From: Sipunculus nudus
Lineage: Eukaryota > Annelida > Sipuncula > Golfingiida > Sipunculidae
Assembly (NCBI GenBank): GCA_026874595.1
Contig: CM049309.1
Location: forward strand, 55,338,079 to 55,402,078
Direction: 5' to 3'
Length of the DNA stretch: 64,000 bases
The notes below the pieces were generated by a model. That model ran no database searches. It had not been told where the DNA came from and saw only the letters and a program-made list of their open reading frames with translations. Positions 38,001-43,500 of the stretch are shown here, piece by piece (the stretch's first letter is position 1; every line of letters begins with the position of its first letter). Position numbers and translations under genes: made by a program.

Positions 38001-38241
38001 TCAAAGAAGATAAAATTTTAGCTTTTCTGATTAACTGGTCTGTTGCTTAATGATATTTAATATGATCATTTGACTGTTGTGTTGTTGTTTCAGTCATTTG
38101 CAGAGCCGTGTTGGTCAGGTCAGGATTTACAGAATGCCTGACCCAGAGCGTAACCAGGGAGTCCTGCCCTTTGAACCTTCCAGTCAGGAGGAGGAGGTGG
38201 AGGAGGTCAGCCAGAGCAGAAAGAGGGCAAAGAGGTCATGA
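3315..38241 (+). CDS. SMC6: SMC6, C-terminal 738 residues (18 exons; 5' part outside window)
   Basis: SMC6 is the partner of SMC5 in the nuclear Smc5/6 complex, a DNA-loop-extruding ATPase needed for recombination repair, replication-fork stability and silencing of extrachromosomal DNA. Eighteen exons join in frame (2217 nt including the stop). Residues are numbered from the first codon in the window. Order: coiled coil (1-115), hinge with [14 protein letters not shown] and [11 protein letters not shown] (about 115-305, including RYYSS), return coiled coil (about 306-555), then the C-terminal ATPase half with signature LSGGERS (623-629), Walker B and D-loop [12 protein letters not shown] (647 onward) and FIFLTPQDM. 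Vertebrate SMC6 is about 1,090 residues, so roughly 350 N-terminal residues with Walker A lie upstream. Introns run from about 0.2 to 8.6 kb, the larger ones filled by repeats. It converges on an HMBOX1-like gene. Family assignment is secure; individual exon edges rest on GT/AG and phase agreement. Confidence 0.96.
3597..3645. repeat. CTGT tetranucleotide microsatellite
   Basis: GTCTGTCTGTCTGTC runs with single-base interruptions just upstream of the 125-bp array. Confidence 0.9.
3655..3770. repeat. 125-bp tandem array, left fragment
   Basis: One unit carrying GTACAGTCACCAAACTTGC and GATGACCTTGACACATTTT. It is cut off at 3770 by the element at 3771-8834; the array resumes at 8836. Confidence 0.85.
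3771..8834 (+). mobile_element. Hairpin-ended element (TAGCTC family), copy 1, 5.1 kb
   Basis: The 5' end is a hairpin: TAGCTCAG pairs with CTGAGCTA, with an inner TGAC/GTCA and a TATAA loop. A GTCC/GTCTG microsatellite follows (3820-3865). The 3' end is CAGCTGAGCGTCGTGACC, a slightly decayed GACCCATAGGTC palindrome, and CCCTTGT. GCTCAGCTG near the 5' end recurs inverted near the 3' end. The inside holds repeated GGCACGTTTT blocks, four C-tracts, CT-rich stretches and a 599-bp tandem duplication. No recognisable protein. It interrupts the 125-bp array. Confidence 0.85.
6691..7877. repeat. 599-bp direct tandem duplication inside copy 1
   Basis: TGTGAGTGTC at 6691 recurs at 7290, and the two copies stay nearly identical through the CT-rich tract, the TGTTGACAGGTACTATAAAC stretch and the CCATCCCCTTCCCCCACC stretch. 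Few differences imply a recent event. The CT-rich tracts (6746-6816, 7341-7395) give false Arg/Glu-rich open frames on the - strand. Confidence 0.92.
8836..9590. repeat. 125-bp tandem array, right fragment (about six units)
   Basis: Units carry AAGGTCACA, GATAATGCTAAAATGA, CAGTCACCAAACTTGCAGC and CTCATGAAGGGCT. Divergence between units is moderate. Continuous with 3655-3770 once the inserted element is removed. The intron stretch 9591-10012 shows nothing recognisable. Confidence 0.9.
10013..10177 (+). CDS. SMC6: SMC6 exon 2 (coiled coil)
   Basis: Acceptor TTATCACTCAG, donor CTGAA|GTAAGG. Encodes about 54 residues of glutamine-rich coiled coil ([20 protein letters not shown]). Phase 2 at both ends. 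The donor sequence is repeated in the following intron (10178-10560). Confidence 0.9.
10175..10560. repeat. Donor-seeded repeat after SMC6 exon 2
   Basis: The real junction GCTGAA|GTAAGGCTTAAAAC is followed by degenerate 24/48-bp repeats of CAAGTAAGGCTT, ATAGTAAGGCTTAAAAC and CCTTGAAACAAG. GTAAG recurs at least six times (near 10223, 10315, 10340, 10385, 10409, 10430). The array starts exactly at the exon edge. Confidence 0.85.
11035..11079. repeat. GA dinucleotide microsatellite
   Basis: An essentially perfect GA run of about 45 bp in SMC6 intron 2. The intron stretch around it (10561-11188) has scattered AAGGCT-type words but no gene. Confidence 0.97.
11189..11367 (+). CDS. SMC6: SMC6 exon 3 (end of coiled coil, start of hinge)
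   Basis: Acceptor AATTTTTTCAG, donor TTAG|GTTTGT. Contains [18 protein letters not shown] and FHQKPRGPL, matching the conserved SMC6 stretch that precedes the hinge (human RFGPNVPALLEAID and YKPVGPLGA). Ends in phase 1 within the Gly codon of PLG. Confidence 0.95.
11561..11736 (+). CDS. SMC6: SMC6 exon 4 (hinge)
   Basis: Acceptor TTTTGTATCAG; ends in phase 0 at KFL before GTATGA. Encodes [19 protein letters not shown] and [11 protein letters not shown], corresponding to human HLRDPELALAIESCLKG and CCHNHADERVL in the hinge. Confidence 0.96.
11810..12215. repeat. About 350-bp repeat unit, left copy
   Basis: Shares AATTACAATCTCAAAAATAG, GTTGGACACATGGGTCATAT and a GGTGGCGCCACCTGCAT end with 16520-16930. 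The two copies flank the element at 12223-16487, so they were probably neighbours before it inserted. Confidence 0.7.
12223..16487 (+). mobile_element. Hairpin-ended element (TAGCTC family), copy 2, outer element
   Basis: 5' hairpin TAGCTCAGCTGAATATTAG and GTCCGTCCG microsatellite. 3' end CAGCTGAGCACAGTG, GACCCATGGGTC-type palindrome and CCCTTGT. It is split at 12938/15477 by copy 3; without that insert it is about 1.7 kb. Sequence on either side of the insert matches the uninterrupted run at about 5150-5230 in copy 1. No reading frame of interest. Confidence 0.85.
12939..15476 (+). mobile_element. Hairpin-ended element (TAGCTC family), copy 3, nested in copy 2
   Basis: A 2.54-kb element with an intact 5' hairpin, a GTCCGTCCGTCC microsatellite and the 3' end GACCCATGGGTCCCTTGT. 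Close relative of the copy at 33548-36203 along its whole length, including GATTCCTACTGTGTCT and ATGCAGTCACCT. Inserted into copy 2 at a TTTT/CTTGAGG site with no target duplication. Confidence 0.88.
16520..16930. repeat. About 350-bp repeat unit, right copy
   Basis: Counterpart of 11810-12215, with ATTACAATCTCAGAAATGG, TTGGTCACATGACTCATATT and a decayed GTGGTGCCACCTACATCA end. The stretch 16931-17770 shows nothing recognisable. Confidence 0.65.
17770..18300. repeat. About 112-bp tandem array, left part
   Basis: About five units with TATCAGCCTGAAATTT, TATACATCTTGGATAGC, ACAAGACTGG and CGCCACCTACAAT. Divergent. Interrupted at 18301 by another element; it continues at 19749. Confidence 0.85.
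18301..19748 (+). mobile_element. Hairpin-ended element (ATGCCCCCGCC family) with 190-bp core repeats
   Basis: The 5' end ATGCCCCCGCCAC pairs with GTGGCCGGGGCAT (12 pairs, one mismatch, AAA loop), followed by a GTCC/TTCCG microsatellite. The core has about six units of roughly 190 bp, each with GCAATGCCTGCAGATATTGG and GTTGACCTACTTTTGACC. The right end has GGCGGGGGCAT, the exact inverse of the 5' ATGCCCCCGCC, then a GTGTCG/CGACAC hairpin and terminal ATCTAG before T. This hairpin-plus-CTAG ending is Helitron-like. No transposase. Confidence 0.85.
19605..20002. repeat. About 199-bp tandem duplication across the right end of the element
   Basis: GTTACAGATCGAGTTTGCAT at 19606 recurs at 19805, and the two copies are almost identical through the CTAG end and about 50 bp of flank (GACTTGTGGCGCCACGTAC). 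The second copy places an extra element 3' end at 19944-19947. Confidence 0.92.
20003..20331. other. Rest of SMC6 intron 4
   Basis: A last decayed unit of the 112-bp array to about 20150 (TCTGCCTGAAATTTTGC), then unique AT-rich sequence up to the exon 5 acceptor. The first part of intron 5 (20359-20859) also shows nothing recognisable. Confidence 0.5.
20332..20358 (+). CDS. SMC6: SMC6 exon 5, 27-nt micro-exon (hinge)
   Basis: Acceptor TTTGTATTTCAG, donor TTT|GTAAGT. Nine codons, NEVHDVSKF, phase 0 at both ends, matching human NEIYDVRHR directly after the EF of VSEF. Without it the conserved hinge alignment has a gap. It sits between introns of 8.6 and 2.4 kb. Confidence 0.92.
20860..22568 (+). 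mobile_element. Hairpin-ended element (TAGCTC family), copy 4, with duplicated 3' half
   Basis: The 5' hairpin TAGCTCAGCTGACTGTAAG is followed by about four units of roughly 320 bp (GGACCTAGAATCTTCATTCT, GCAGACTGGTGG). Two complete 3' ends are present, GACCCATGGGTCACTTGT at about 22044-22061 and again at 22551-22568. The segments ending there are a roughly 507-bp tandem duplication. Shares its body with 1439-3174. Confidence 0.82.
22808..22891 (+). CDS. SMC6: SMC6 exon 6 (hinge)
   Basis: Acceptor TTGTTTATAG, donor GATCAG|GTAACA. Encodes [20 protein letters not shown], equivalent to human [20 protein letters not shown]. The nearby alternative AG two bases downstream would break the frame, so the acceptor at 22807 is chosen. 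Phase 0 at both ends. Confidence 0.93.
23336..23422 (+). CDS. SMC6: SMC6 exon 7 (hinge)
   Basis: Acceptor TTTTGTTACAG, donor GATGAA|GTAAGA. Encodes [17 protein letters not shown] and PPPKCDE, equivalent to human IETVLLIKNNSVARAVM and PPKNCRE. Phase 0 at both ends, 29 codons. Confidence 0.94.
23754..23863 (+). CDS. SMC6: SMC6 exon 8 (hinge end)
   Basis: Acceptor TTGATTTACAG, donor ATCAG|GTCAGG. Encodes [20 protein letters not shown], matching human AFTADGDQVFAGRYYSS. Ends in phase 2 inside an Arg codon. The acceptor is clear; the donor is of ordinary strength. Confidence 0.94.
23956..24200 (+). mobile_element. tRNA-derived SINE with poly(A) tail and 12-bp target duplication
   Basis: The head GTAGGACGTAGCTGAGTGG holds box A (TAGCTGAGTGG, 23968-23978). 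The body includes CTTACCCTGTGCATAT and CCTGAAATCCAGAAGGCTT, shared with the copy at 52797-52985. It ends in a nine-A tail. GAATGGCAATTT flanks it exactly on both sides (23944-23955 and 24201-24212), the mark of LINE-driven target-primed insertion. It lies in SMC6 intron 8. Confidence 0.88.
24551..24710 (+). CDS. SMC6: SMC6 exon 9 (return coiled coil)
   Basis: Acceptor TTTCAAATAATCAG, donor GATTAT|GTCAGT. Encodes 53 codons of coiled coil ([20 protein letters not shown]). The correct frame is fixed by the phase-2 end of exon 8. Confidence 0.9.
24711..25388. other. SMC6 intron 9
   Basis: I see no gene, repeat or element here beyond AT-rich intron sequence. Intron 10 (25446-25720) is likewise plain. 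Confidence 0.5.
25389..25445 (+). CDS. SMC6: SMC6 exon 10 (coiled coil)
   Basis: Acceptor GGTTTATTTCACAG, donor CTG|GTAAGT. Nineteen codons, [19 protein letters not shown], match human EIRELENIEEHQSVDIATL. Phase 0 at both ends. Confidence 0.93.
25721..25891 (+). CDS. SMC6: SMC6 exon 11 (coiled coil), 3' end amplified into the intron
   Basis: Acceptor TTGTGATTTACAG, donor CTACAG|GTAAAC. Fifty-seven codons of coiled coil ending [10 protein letters not shown], equivalent to the human region near QLSELADPLKDEL. The last 66 nt plus the donor and about 23 nt of intron form the founder unit of the array at 25826-26492. Confidence 0.92.
25826..26492. repeat. Exon-derived tandem array after SMC6 exon 11 (about 88-bp unit, eight copies)
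   Basis: Founder 25826-25914 holds the last 66 nt of exon 11, the donor and a CA-rich stretch. Copies start at 25915, 26004, 26091, 26177, 26266, 26361 and 26449 (last one truncated). Each full copy repeats AGGTAGATGAGAGAATC and most end CACTACAG|GTAAAC. Copies 2, 5 and 6 keep a 63-nt open phase-0 segment between AG and GT; copies 3, 4 and 7 carry net losses of one or two bases. The rest of the intron (26493-27202) shows nothing recognisable. Confidence 0.95.
27203..27340 (+). CDS. SMC6: SMC6 exon 12 (coiled coil)
   Basis: Acceptor TCATGTTGACAG, donor GTCCAG|GTAAAC. Forty-six codons rich in K, H and E ([20 protein letters not shown]), matching human GKRHYEEKQKEHLDTLNKKK in position and character. 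Phase 0 at both ends. Confidence 0.9.
27607..28706. mobile_element. 1.1-kb non-autonomous TIR element with TA duplication (Tc1/mariner-pogo type)
   Basis: The ends CAGTCAAGCCCGCTT and, inverted, CAGTCGAGCCCACTT extend as imperfect TIRs over about 26 bp and are flanked by TA on both sides (27605-27606, 28707-28708). TA duplication and the CAGT-R-AGCCC end fit the IS630/Tc1/mariner superfamily, most like pogo/Tigger ends. No transposase is seen, only short unrelated open frames. Lies in SMC6 intron 12; its neighbouring stretches 27341-27604 and 28709-29086 are plain. Confidence 0.8.
29087..29202 (+). CDS. SMC6: SMC6 exon 13 (coiled coil)
   Basis: Acceptor TTTTCTTGGCAG, donor AAAAAAC|GTGAGT. 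Encodes [20 protein letters not shown] then [13 protein letters not shown], equivalent to human ARQICPERIEVEKSASILDK then EINRLRQKIQAE. Ends in phase 2 (AC). The junction is copied in the intron that follows. Confidence 0.9.
29188..29430. repeat. Donor-seeded repeat after SMC6 exon 13 (about 46 bp, five copies)
   Basis: The junction GCTGAGGAAAAAAC|GTGAGTTTG recurs as degenerate units: GCTGAAAAAAGTAGGTGAG, GATGAACATGAGTTTGGCC, GCTGTGGTAAAAATTAATAG and ACTGAGGAAAAATTTGGG, each followed by a TAATTATNAAACTT-like end. The rest of the intron to 29958 shows nothing recognisable. Confidence 0.8.
29959..30058 (+). CDS. SMC6: SMC6 exon 14 (coiled coil)
   Basis: Acceptor TATATCACCTAG, donor CTAAAG|GTAAAA. 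Encodes [20 protein letters not shown] and VKKLNNFLK, equivalent to human HGDREEIMRQYQEARETYLD and VRTLKKFIK. Confidence 0.92.
30059..30374. other. SMC6 intron 14
   Basis: Loose repeats of GATTTCCTGTTATA and ATATGATG words at about 50-bp spacing. They do not include the exon edge. No gene. Confidence 0.45.
30375..30533 (+). CDS. SMC6: SMC6 exon 15 (coiled coil to ATPase head)
   Basis: Acceptor ACTTCTGTTTTCAG, donor CTATCT|GTAAGT. Encodes [39 protein letters not shown], equivalent to human [20 protein letters not shown] and RAYCGKMNFDHKNETLSIS. Phase 0 at both ends. Confidence 0.95.
30505..30875. repeat. Donor-seeded degenerate repeat after SMC6 exon 15 (about 45-60 bp)
   Basis: Exon end CACCAACAGGAAAAACTCAG, TCTATCT|GTAAGTACAAGA is echoed by CACCAACAAAACCTAGTCTG, ATATAGTACAAGA (about 30620), AATCTGTCAGGAAGTACAAG (about 30665), AAACTTATCTGTTAGTACACC (about 30710), and CACCAGCAAAACCCTAG, ATCAGTAAGTCC (about 30845). 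Strongly decayed, but the exon part is recognisable. Confidence 0.65.
30985..32689 (+). mobile_element. Element with 280-bp core array and hairpin plus CTAG 3' end
   Basis: Begins near a CCG trinucleotide run (30999-31016). The 3' end has GTAGTC/GACTAC around ACTTGTC, then CCATATTCTAG before T, the same hairpin-plus-CTAG layout as at 19748. The 5' limit is not clear. No protein. The repeated [11 protein letters not shown] open frames are repeat translation. Confidence 0.6.
31184..32610. repeat. 280-bp tandem array with GGTGGCGCCACC palindromes
   Basis: Period 280 is shown by matching sites at 31420, 31700 and 31980. Units 1-4 are nearly identical and the last two decayed. Each unit has two copies of a GGTGGCGCCACCT palindrome, plus ATCTCGGGAACCGTTTGACC and CACCTGAAATTTGGCATGCG. 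Confidence 0.95.
32930..33070 (-). mobile_element. tRNA-derived SINE head
   Basis: Read on the - strand: GGAGCATGGTGGCGTAATGG (box A-like) and, about 40 nt on, GGTTCACGTCC (box B-like), with CTTGTGACCACAAG between as an anticodon-arm-like hairpin. Too irregular for a working tRNA. Lies in SMC6 intron 15, just upstream of exon 16. Confidence 0.65.
33187..33339 (+). CDS. SMC6: SMC6 exon 16 (ABC signature and Walker B)
   Basis: Acceptor TTTGATTGACAG, donor TACATG|GTTTGT. Carries [19 protein letters not shown], the SMC/ABC signature motif, and [12 protein letters not shown], Walker B with the catalytic Glu. Both essential motifs are intact. Phase 0 at both ends, 51 codons. Confidence 0.97.
33548..36203 (+). 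mobile_element. Hairpin-ended element (TAGCTC family), copy 5, full length 2.66 kb
   Basis: Intact 5' hairpin, GTCCGTCCGTCC microsatellite and 3' end CAGCTGAGCGCCGTGACC, ATGGGTCCCTTGT. Collinear with 12939-15476 throughout, so these two define the full length of a subfamily. No open frame beyond about 97 codons; not autonomous. Lies in SMC6 intron 16, whose remaining parts (33340-33547, 36204-36507) are plain. Confidence 0.9.
36508..36605 (+). CDS. SMC6: SMC6 exon 17 (ATPase head)
   Basis: Acceptor TTGTTTATAG, donor ACATGAG|GTACTT. Encodes [20 protein letters not shown] and FIFLTPQDM, equivalent to human NRRIAMDLILKMADSQRFRQ and FILLTPQSM. Ends in phase 2. Its last bases and donor are the apparent seed of the 56-bp array that follows. 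Confidence 0.96.
36588..37730. repeat. 56-bp tandem array after SMC6 exon 17, about 20 units
   Basis: AACCTGTGTACC recurs at an almost exact 56-bp step from 36637 to about 37698. Each unit carries CTCAGGACATGAGGTATGTC or a variant, then AGTTGACATG and CCCACTCATG. CTCAGGACATGAGGTA is also the true exon 17 end and donor (36590-36608), so the array looks seeded by that junction. About eight units still show AGGTATG- or AGGTAGG-type donors; others read GAGATATG or CAGTTAC. 37731-38093 is plain. Confidence 0.95.
38094..38241 (+). CDS. SMC6: SMC6 terminal exon 18
   Basis: Acceptor GTTGTTGTTTCAG; completes Ser and ends at TGA 38239-38241. Encodes [20 protein letters not shown], equivalent to human [20 protein letters not shown], then an acidic stretch EEEVEEV and a basic tail SRKRAKRS. 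The stop lies in a short repeat of AAGAGGTCATGA. Confidence 0.96.
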
Positions 38242-38275
38242 TCAAAGAGGTCATGAAGGAGGTCATGATAAGTAT
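38229..38275. repeat. Short repeat across the SMC6 stop codon
   Basis: AAGAGGTCATGA, containing the stop, is repeated as AAGAGGTCATGA and AGGAGGTCATGA immediately downstream. Confidence 0.85.
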
Positions 38276-38282
38276 GTCCTCA

Positions 38283-38436
38283 CATCAGGTGCTTGTAACA
38301 GGAAGACATAGATACCATCTGTACAAATGTCATAAAGACGTTGACCTGTGTCTTATAGTACATCAGGTGCTTGTAACAGGAAGACATAGATACCATCTGT
38401 ACAAATGTCATAAAGACGTTGACCTGTCTTATAGTA
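38283..38436. repeat. 78-bp tandem duplication in the SMC6 3' UTR
   Basis: CATCAGGTGCTTGTAACAGG starts at 38283 and again at 38361. The copies are identical except for a two-base TG gap near the end. Confidence 0.95.
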
Positions 38437-38825
38437 CAGAAAACAGATCACAGAAAGAATTACTTGTATTTTTAAGTGCTTGCTGTATTTTCAGTATAAG
38501 AGCCATACTTTACAAGCACTCATAAGACAATGTTTTAATCTCATGAAGTACTAGACACTATATTTGGAGCTGGGTATCACCACAGGTGCTATGTTACATG
38601 AAAACTGTGATGTTGACTTAATTGTACTGCCACTGAGAGGATGTGTTCATGTTGTCATGCCAGATCATTGATATTAGTTGTCTAAGAAGCAGGTTGGACG
38701 GCTCACAGTTTTAGTCTCACTGGAATATATTGGAATTCTGTGGTATTGTGGTTATTTTCTTTACAGAGTTTCACTTGCTTGCTTTCTAATTAATGGACAG
38801 TATCTTGCTAAAAAATGTGACTTCT

Positions 38826-38831
38826 AATAAA
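38826..38831 (+). terminator. Candidate SMC6 polyadenylation signal
   Basis: First canonical AATAAA downstream of the SMC6 stop, about 585 nt into the 3' UTR, followed by T-rich sequence. Not tested against transcripts. Confidence 0.5.
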
Positions 38832-38841
38832 TGCATGAATT

Positions 38842-40373
38842 TACTGTAAGTTTCAGACATAGTGATAAAATGTCAGACAATTGTCCATAGGAAAATACAA
38901 GAGGGGGCTTAAAACACACTTTATTTCACTGTTTGGTTTATAAATAGATTTAATTGATATTAGAAAATTATCAACAGAAGTTTACAAAAAAATATATTGA
39001 TACTTGTCACACGAACATAATAATATCACATCAGTATTTCTTTGACTAATATATTGAAATATCTTGATATATATCAAATGGCATCTGAATTCAGTGATAT
39101 TTCATATTTATTGTTAATCATATCACCCAAATTTAATAGAGAATGTCACAAACTGGGTTATCAAAAATATCTCATTCCTGAACCATACAGTCGGAGACCA
39201 CTGTCCTTATCACTACCAACTAGGCTGATAGACACAGAGATATTAGACTTGTCATAGTCGTAGGTCAGACTAAGGCTGAAACAGTTTTCAAAATTTGGAC
39301 TGGAGCATCCAAAAATTAATTACCTGCCTTGAACTGGAGTTCTTGAGTATTTGTTACAATGATTACTATTTGCATATATAGTGAAAAAAAAACAAAACAA
39401 AATGGGAATTCTAAGATCTTTTTCTCTTTTATTACCAATGTGCTGCTTGCATAAAAGAAATCATACCAGCAATGGGTCTAGCTTTAATCTGGTATTGCAT
39501 GTGAAGGCGTGCTGTGACACCCTATTGTCATTAGTGAGAAACAGATGAGGTTTACAGGTATAATTGATATTAAACCTTGGATATTAAAATCAAAATTGGA
39601 TATTAAATGGCATAAAGATCTCAAAATGGAAGTCAAATAAAGATTCCTTACTTCTGACTCGAGTACTTGGTTACAGTTACTTTTACCAGAGTACTACTTT
39701 TATAGCCCACTGTCAGCAGTAGCGGATGAAATTAAGTGGTACTTGTTGATATCTTGAACTAAGATGTTACTTATAACCTGACTGTGTTTTATTGTTTCTG
39801 CTTACTTTCACAAATTCTTTGGAATCAAAAGCAGGATTGGCTGATAATTGTTGGCCATCTTTTTATGTGGTCAGTGTTCAGGCTGTATTATGATATGGTG
39901 TTTGCATCGAACAGCCAAAGGTGTCAGTCCATCAATAACATTCATAATATATTAATAATATTTTCAGGTTCAGCAATCATATTTCCACCATTATGTATTT
40001 GATATTATACATGACCTGATTACTATGAGAATGGTGATATCCTTACTCTTGTCTTCATGTTTTTATTTGTTAGAACCTTTATGATAGTTGTTAGAGAATT
40101 TCACCTTTCACCACTTCTAATGTATGAACATAAACTTGTATAGTGTTTATATTTAAATAAACTATTTAACCCTGTTTTGTTTCTTCTGAATCATCTTGTT
40201 GTCTTGAACAACCTGGCCTCTGTAACAGTGTTGTCTCAGGATTATTGGAAAACAATGAAACCTCTTGCCTGATGATGCTGAAACATTTGGTCTCCTGTTT
40301 ATGTAGTCCCATGCAATATATTGGAGGAGTACTATAATGGTCCACATTCTTTCAGATGCCCCTTCATCTACTT
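38842..40373. other. Gene-free stretch downstream of SMC6
   Basis: AT-rich unique-looking sequence with no supported exon, RNA gene or element. It holds the space between the SMC6 poly(A) signal and the convergent gene. Confidence 0.5.
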
Positions 40374-40570
40374 AATACAGTGAGACCTGTGCTGTAATAC
40401 CATCCATTGGACTGCCAAAACATGGTCTTAATTCACAGGTGGTCTGATAAGACAGGTCAGTATGCCATGTGAATGCTTTCAGGTGAATCAGTTCACTCAA
40501 GGGAGGTCTTAATAGACAAGGTGGTCTTATTAGACAGGTGGTCTTTCAGACCAATTTTCTTTCCCCTTTC
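40374..40570. repeat. Decayed repeat with CAGTGAGACCTG edge and GGTGGTCTTATTAGACA units
   Basis: Begins TACAGTGAGACCTGTGCTG, like one end of a mariner-type inverted-repeat element, followed by three or four short units of GGTCTTANTAGACA(G)GTGGT. The opposite end is not visible. Confidence 0.45.
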
Positions 40571-43500
40571 ATTCAGATAAGAGCTGTGGGTCTCTTGTCC
40601 AAAGCTATATGATATTCATCCCCACTGCTTCCACTTAAATACAATGTCTAATTAACTAAAATGCTAATCATCGAATATACAGCATATGTACTGCATCCAT
40701 TTTGAATTTGAAAGAGGTTCTCGTCACAGTCTGGAGGTCTGGCATGACTGATGCCACACTTTTCTGGTTAAATATGAGGCAGGTGACTGAGCCTCTGGGC
40801 CCTTAGTTTCTCTTTAGTTCTGGTGCCTTTTCATGACAGCACAAACACATACAATTATACTTTAAATCTTTTAAAACAAACAGCTGAAAAAAAGATACCA
40901 ACACTTGATTTATCTAAATTATTATATTTTATTACCTGAAGGAAGTTCCATAGGCAGTGCTCAAAAGCACTCCAAAACAAAATCCAGTTAATATCATAAA
41001 TATAGAGAAGACCAAATACAAAACATAATCCCTTTAAACCAGAGCTGGATAAACTTTGGTTATAGCGGTATTACAAGAGGTATGAGAATCACTCGGATAG
41101 AGCTGTATCGACTAGACTCAAGGCCACATTATGACACTGTTCAGGGTTTAAATAATGTCAGTGTTAGTAATATCTGCATGACAAAATGTCAGTATATCAG
41201 TGGAGTCAATATGGAATCAACACCACAGTCAAGTATACATGTATGGTGTTTTTGCTGTGTGCGGATATGATCCAATATTAGATACAACATTGTATGAAGT
41301 ATACCAAAAAGTGGTATCTCCACTGTGACATAGATGTATGCTCTGTAAATGGGGAGTACCAGACATGCTTTAAGAGTCACTTGCTGGCAGAACTCTCCCT
41401 GCAGAATTCAGAATTACTAGAAGTAACCTCTCCTGTTTTGAAGCAAAACATGATTCGATATTTGTCCATTTACTGGTACTTTCAATTAACATGATATTTG
41501 TCTTTAATATACTAGCATTATCATTTACTTAAATTACTATTCTGTTTCATACATCATCCCTGCTCAAAGTAAGTTAGTTTTGCTATAATCCAGATGGAGC
41601 AGCACCTGTATCATTCTCCATGCAGAAGAACCTTGTGGACACCACCTCTCCTAATTCATTAGCACCATTGTAAAACAAGTTCTTTTAAAAGGTAATGACA
41701 TGATCTGGTTTAAAGTGCTTTTAGCTTAATTATCACCTCATTTTTATGCAGAATCAAATAAATGGAAGAAATAAATATGAAGCTTTTATATTCATGATTG
41801 TTCTTTAGAAGTGATGGGAGAGGATACCACTGGTCAAACATGCAGTGTAATGCTTCATCATCATGATGAATGATAACAAACCCTGCTCCATTTTGTAAAG
41901 ACCTTGACTGAAAGCAAACTGAGAGGTTACCACTAATAAAGCTGACTAATTTGGAAGGGCTAATGTTACACTGTGTATCCTGATATCCGCATCTTCATTG
42001 TTTCAAGTTCCTGTTCTGATTTGAAAATAATAATATAAGCTGCATATATTTCCTCTATAACATACTGAGTAAAATTAAACATATTTCTTACCTAGGTACA
42101 AAATCATTTTGGAGTAGTGTGGAAATATGAATATATGAAGGGAATGCATTGTAAAATCCACATTGTGTTATAGTAGATAAAACTGCGTAGCACAAACTGG
42201 ATCATGTCACCGAGTTTCACAACAGTAAACCAGACATCACTGACAGTACAGGCTGTACTACAATAGACCCACCTTTATAGCACGGACTCTGGCAGTGTTT
42301 AATGTATCAAACTAAGCACAGGATATGTTAAAGTTGTTCACTGGCCACTATATATTCTATTTACAAGCTATCTATATACATACTAGAACTTACACACATG
42401 GCAACGTATCAATCTCTAATTGACATGCCTTCAGTGACTATCAGTGTATTGTAATTAAAGGGAGCAAGGAAATGCGCAGATTCATAAATATAATGCCCCA
42501 AAATTGTTCTCAATATTAATTGGCTTAAACATTACTCAGAGACATGATGACTACATATTTAATATCTATCATAGATTTTCTACAATTTCAAAACTACAGA
42601 TGTTCTATAATTGGCTCATTTAAGAGACTTTCTTTTTACAGAAGATGAGGGACCACGAACATCTTAAGGCAACATCCCAAGCTAAAAATGTTTCTTTTAA
42701 AATACACCCAATATAGTCATTGTAAAATATTAACAAACTCCAAAAGGGATTTATTATTAGAAACACGTACATTGGTTTACACTGATTTTCTTATGCTACA
42801 TGATTTGATACAATTATTACTAACTTTATTATATGAATATTATTAAAAATAAAAATGACTTTTTAATGGGCAGATAGTAAACTACATGACTACACTCTCC
42901 TATTTGTTCATCATCCATGCTTACTTCATGGTGAAAAGTTAATTAAAAATTATATCTGAATTAAAAATTCTAATCTTCAATTTTAAACAATACACAGGCA
43001 GATGTACTTAATTGGATATTTTTAACATAAATTCAAAACAACCATTGGGATTATTTTAAAAGAAGGGGCTCCTGTCCAGGATGCTATCTAAAGTATACCT
43101 GAGATCTGTAAGACTTTTATAGGTTATTTTATCATCATCATTGAACTAGCTTACCCTTTAAGTATTACAGAGTATTAAAAATATTTGAAATGCTTGCCCT
43201 ATTCATCCATTTTCAAATCCTGGAGTTTTTCAATACCCAAAATACTCTTATATGGTCAAACATGATTTAGTTACAAGAGACTAGGTTCATCTTTTCAACC
43301 TTTCAGGAACAAGTCATCATCATTCAACATTTGTAGGCAGATTGATATTTTCTGTGCTGTCTGTTTTTGGCAAAATATACTGGTTCACTTCATGTGAATA
43401 ATATCTACAAGGACACATGAAACCATCAGTCTGGTTTAGATGTTTCACAATTTGGTCCACCTGAATTAACCTTAAATGAAAAATTTGCTCAAACAGTTCA

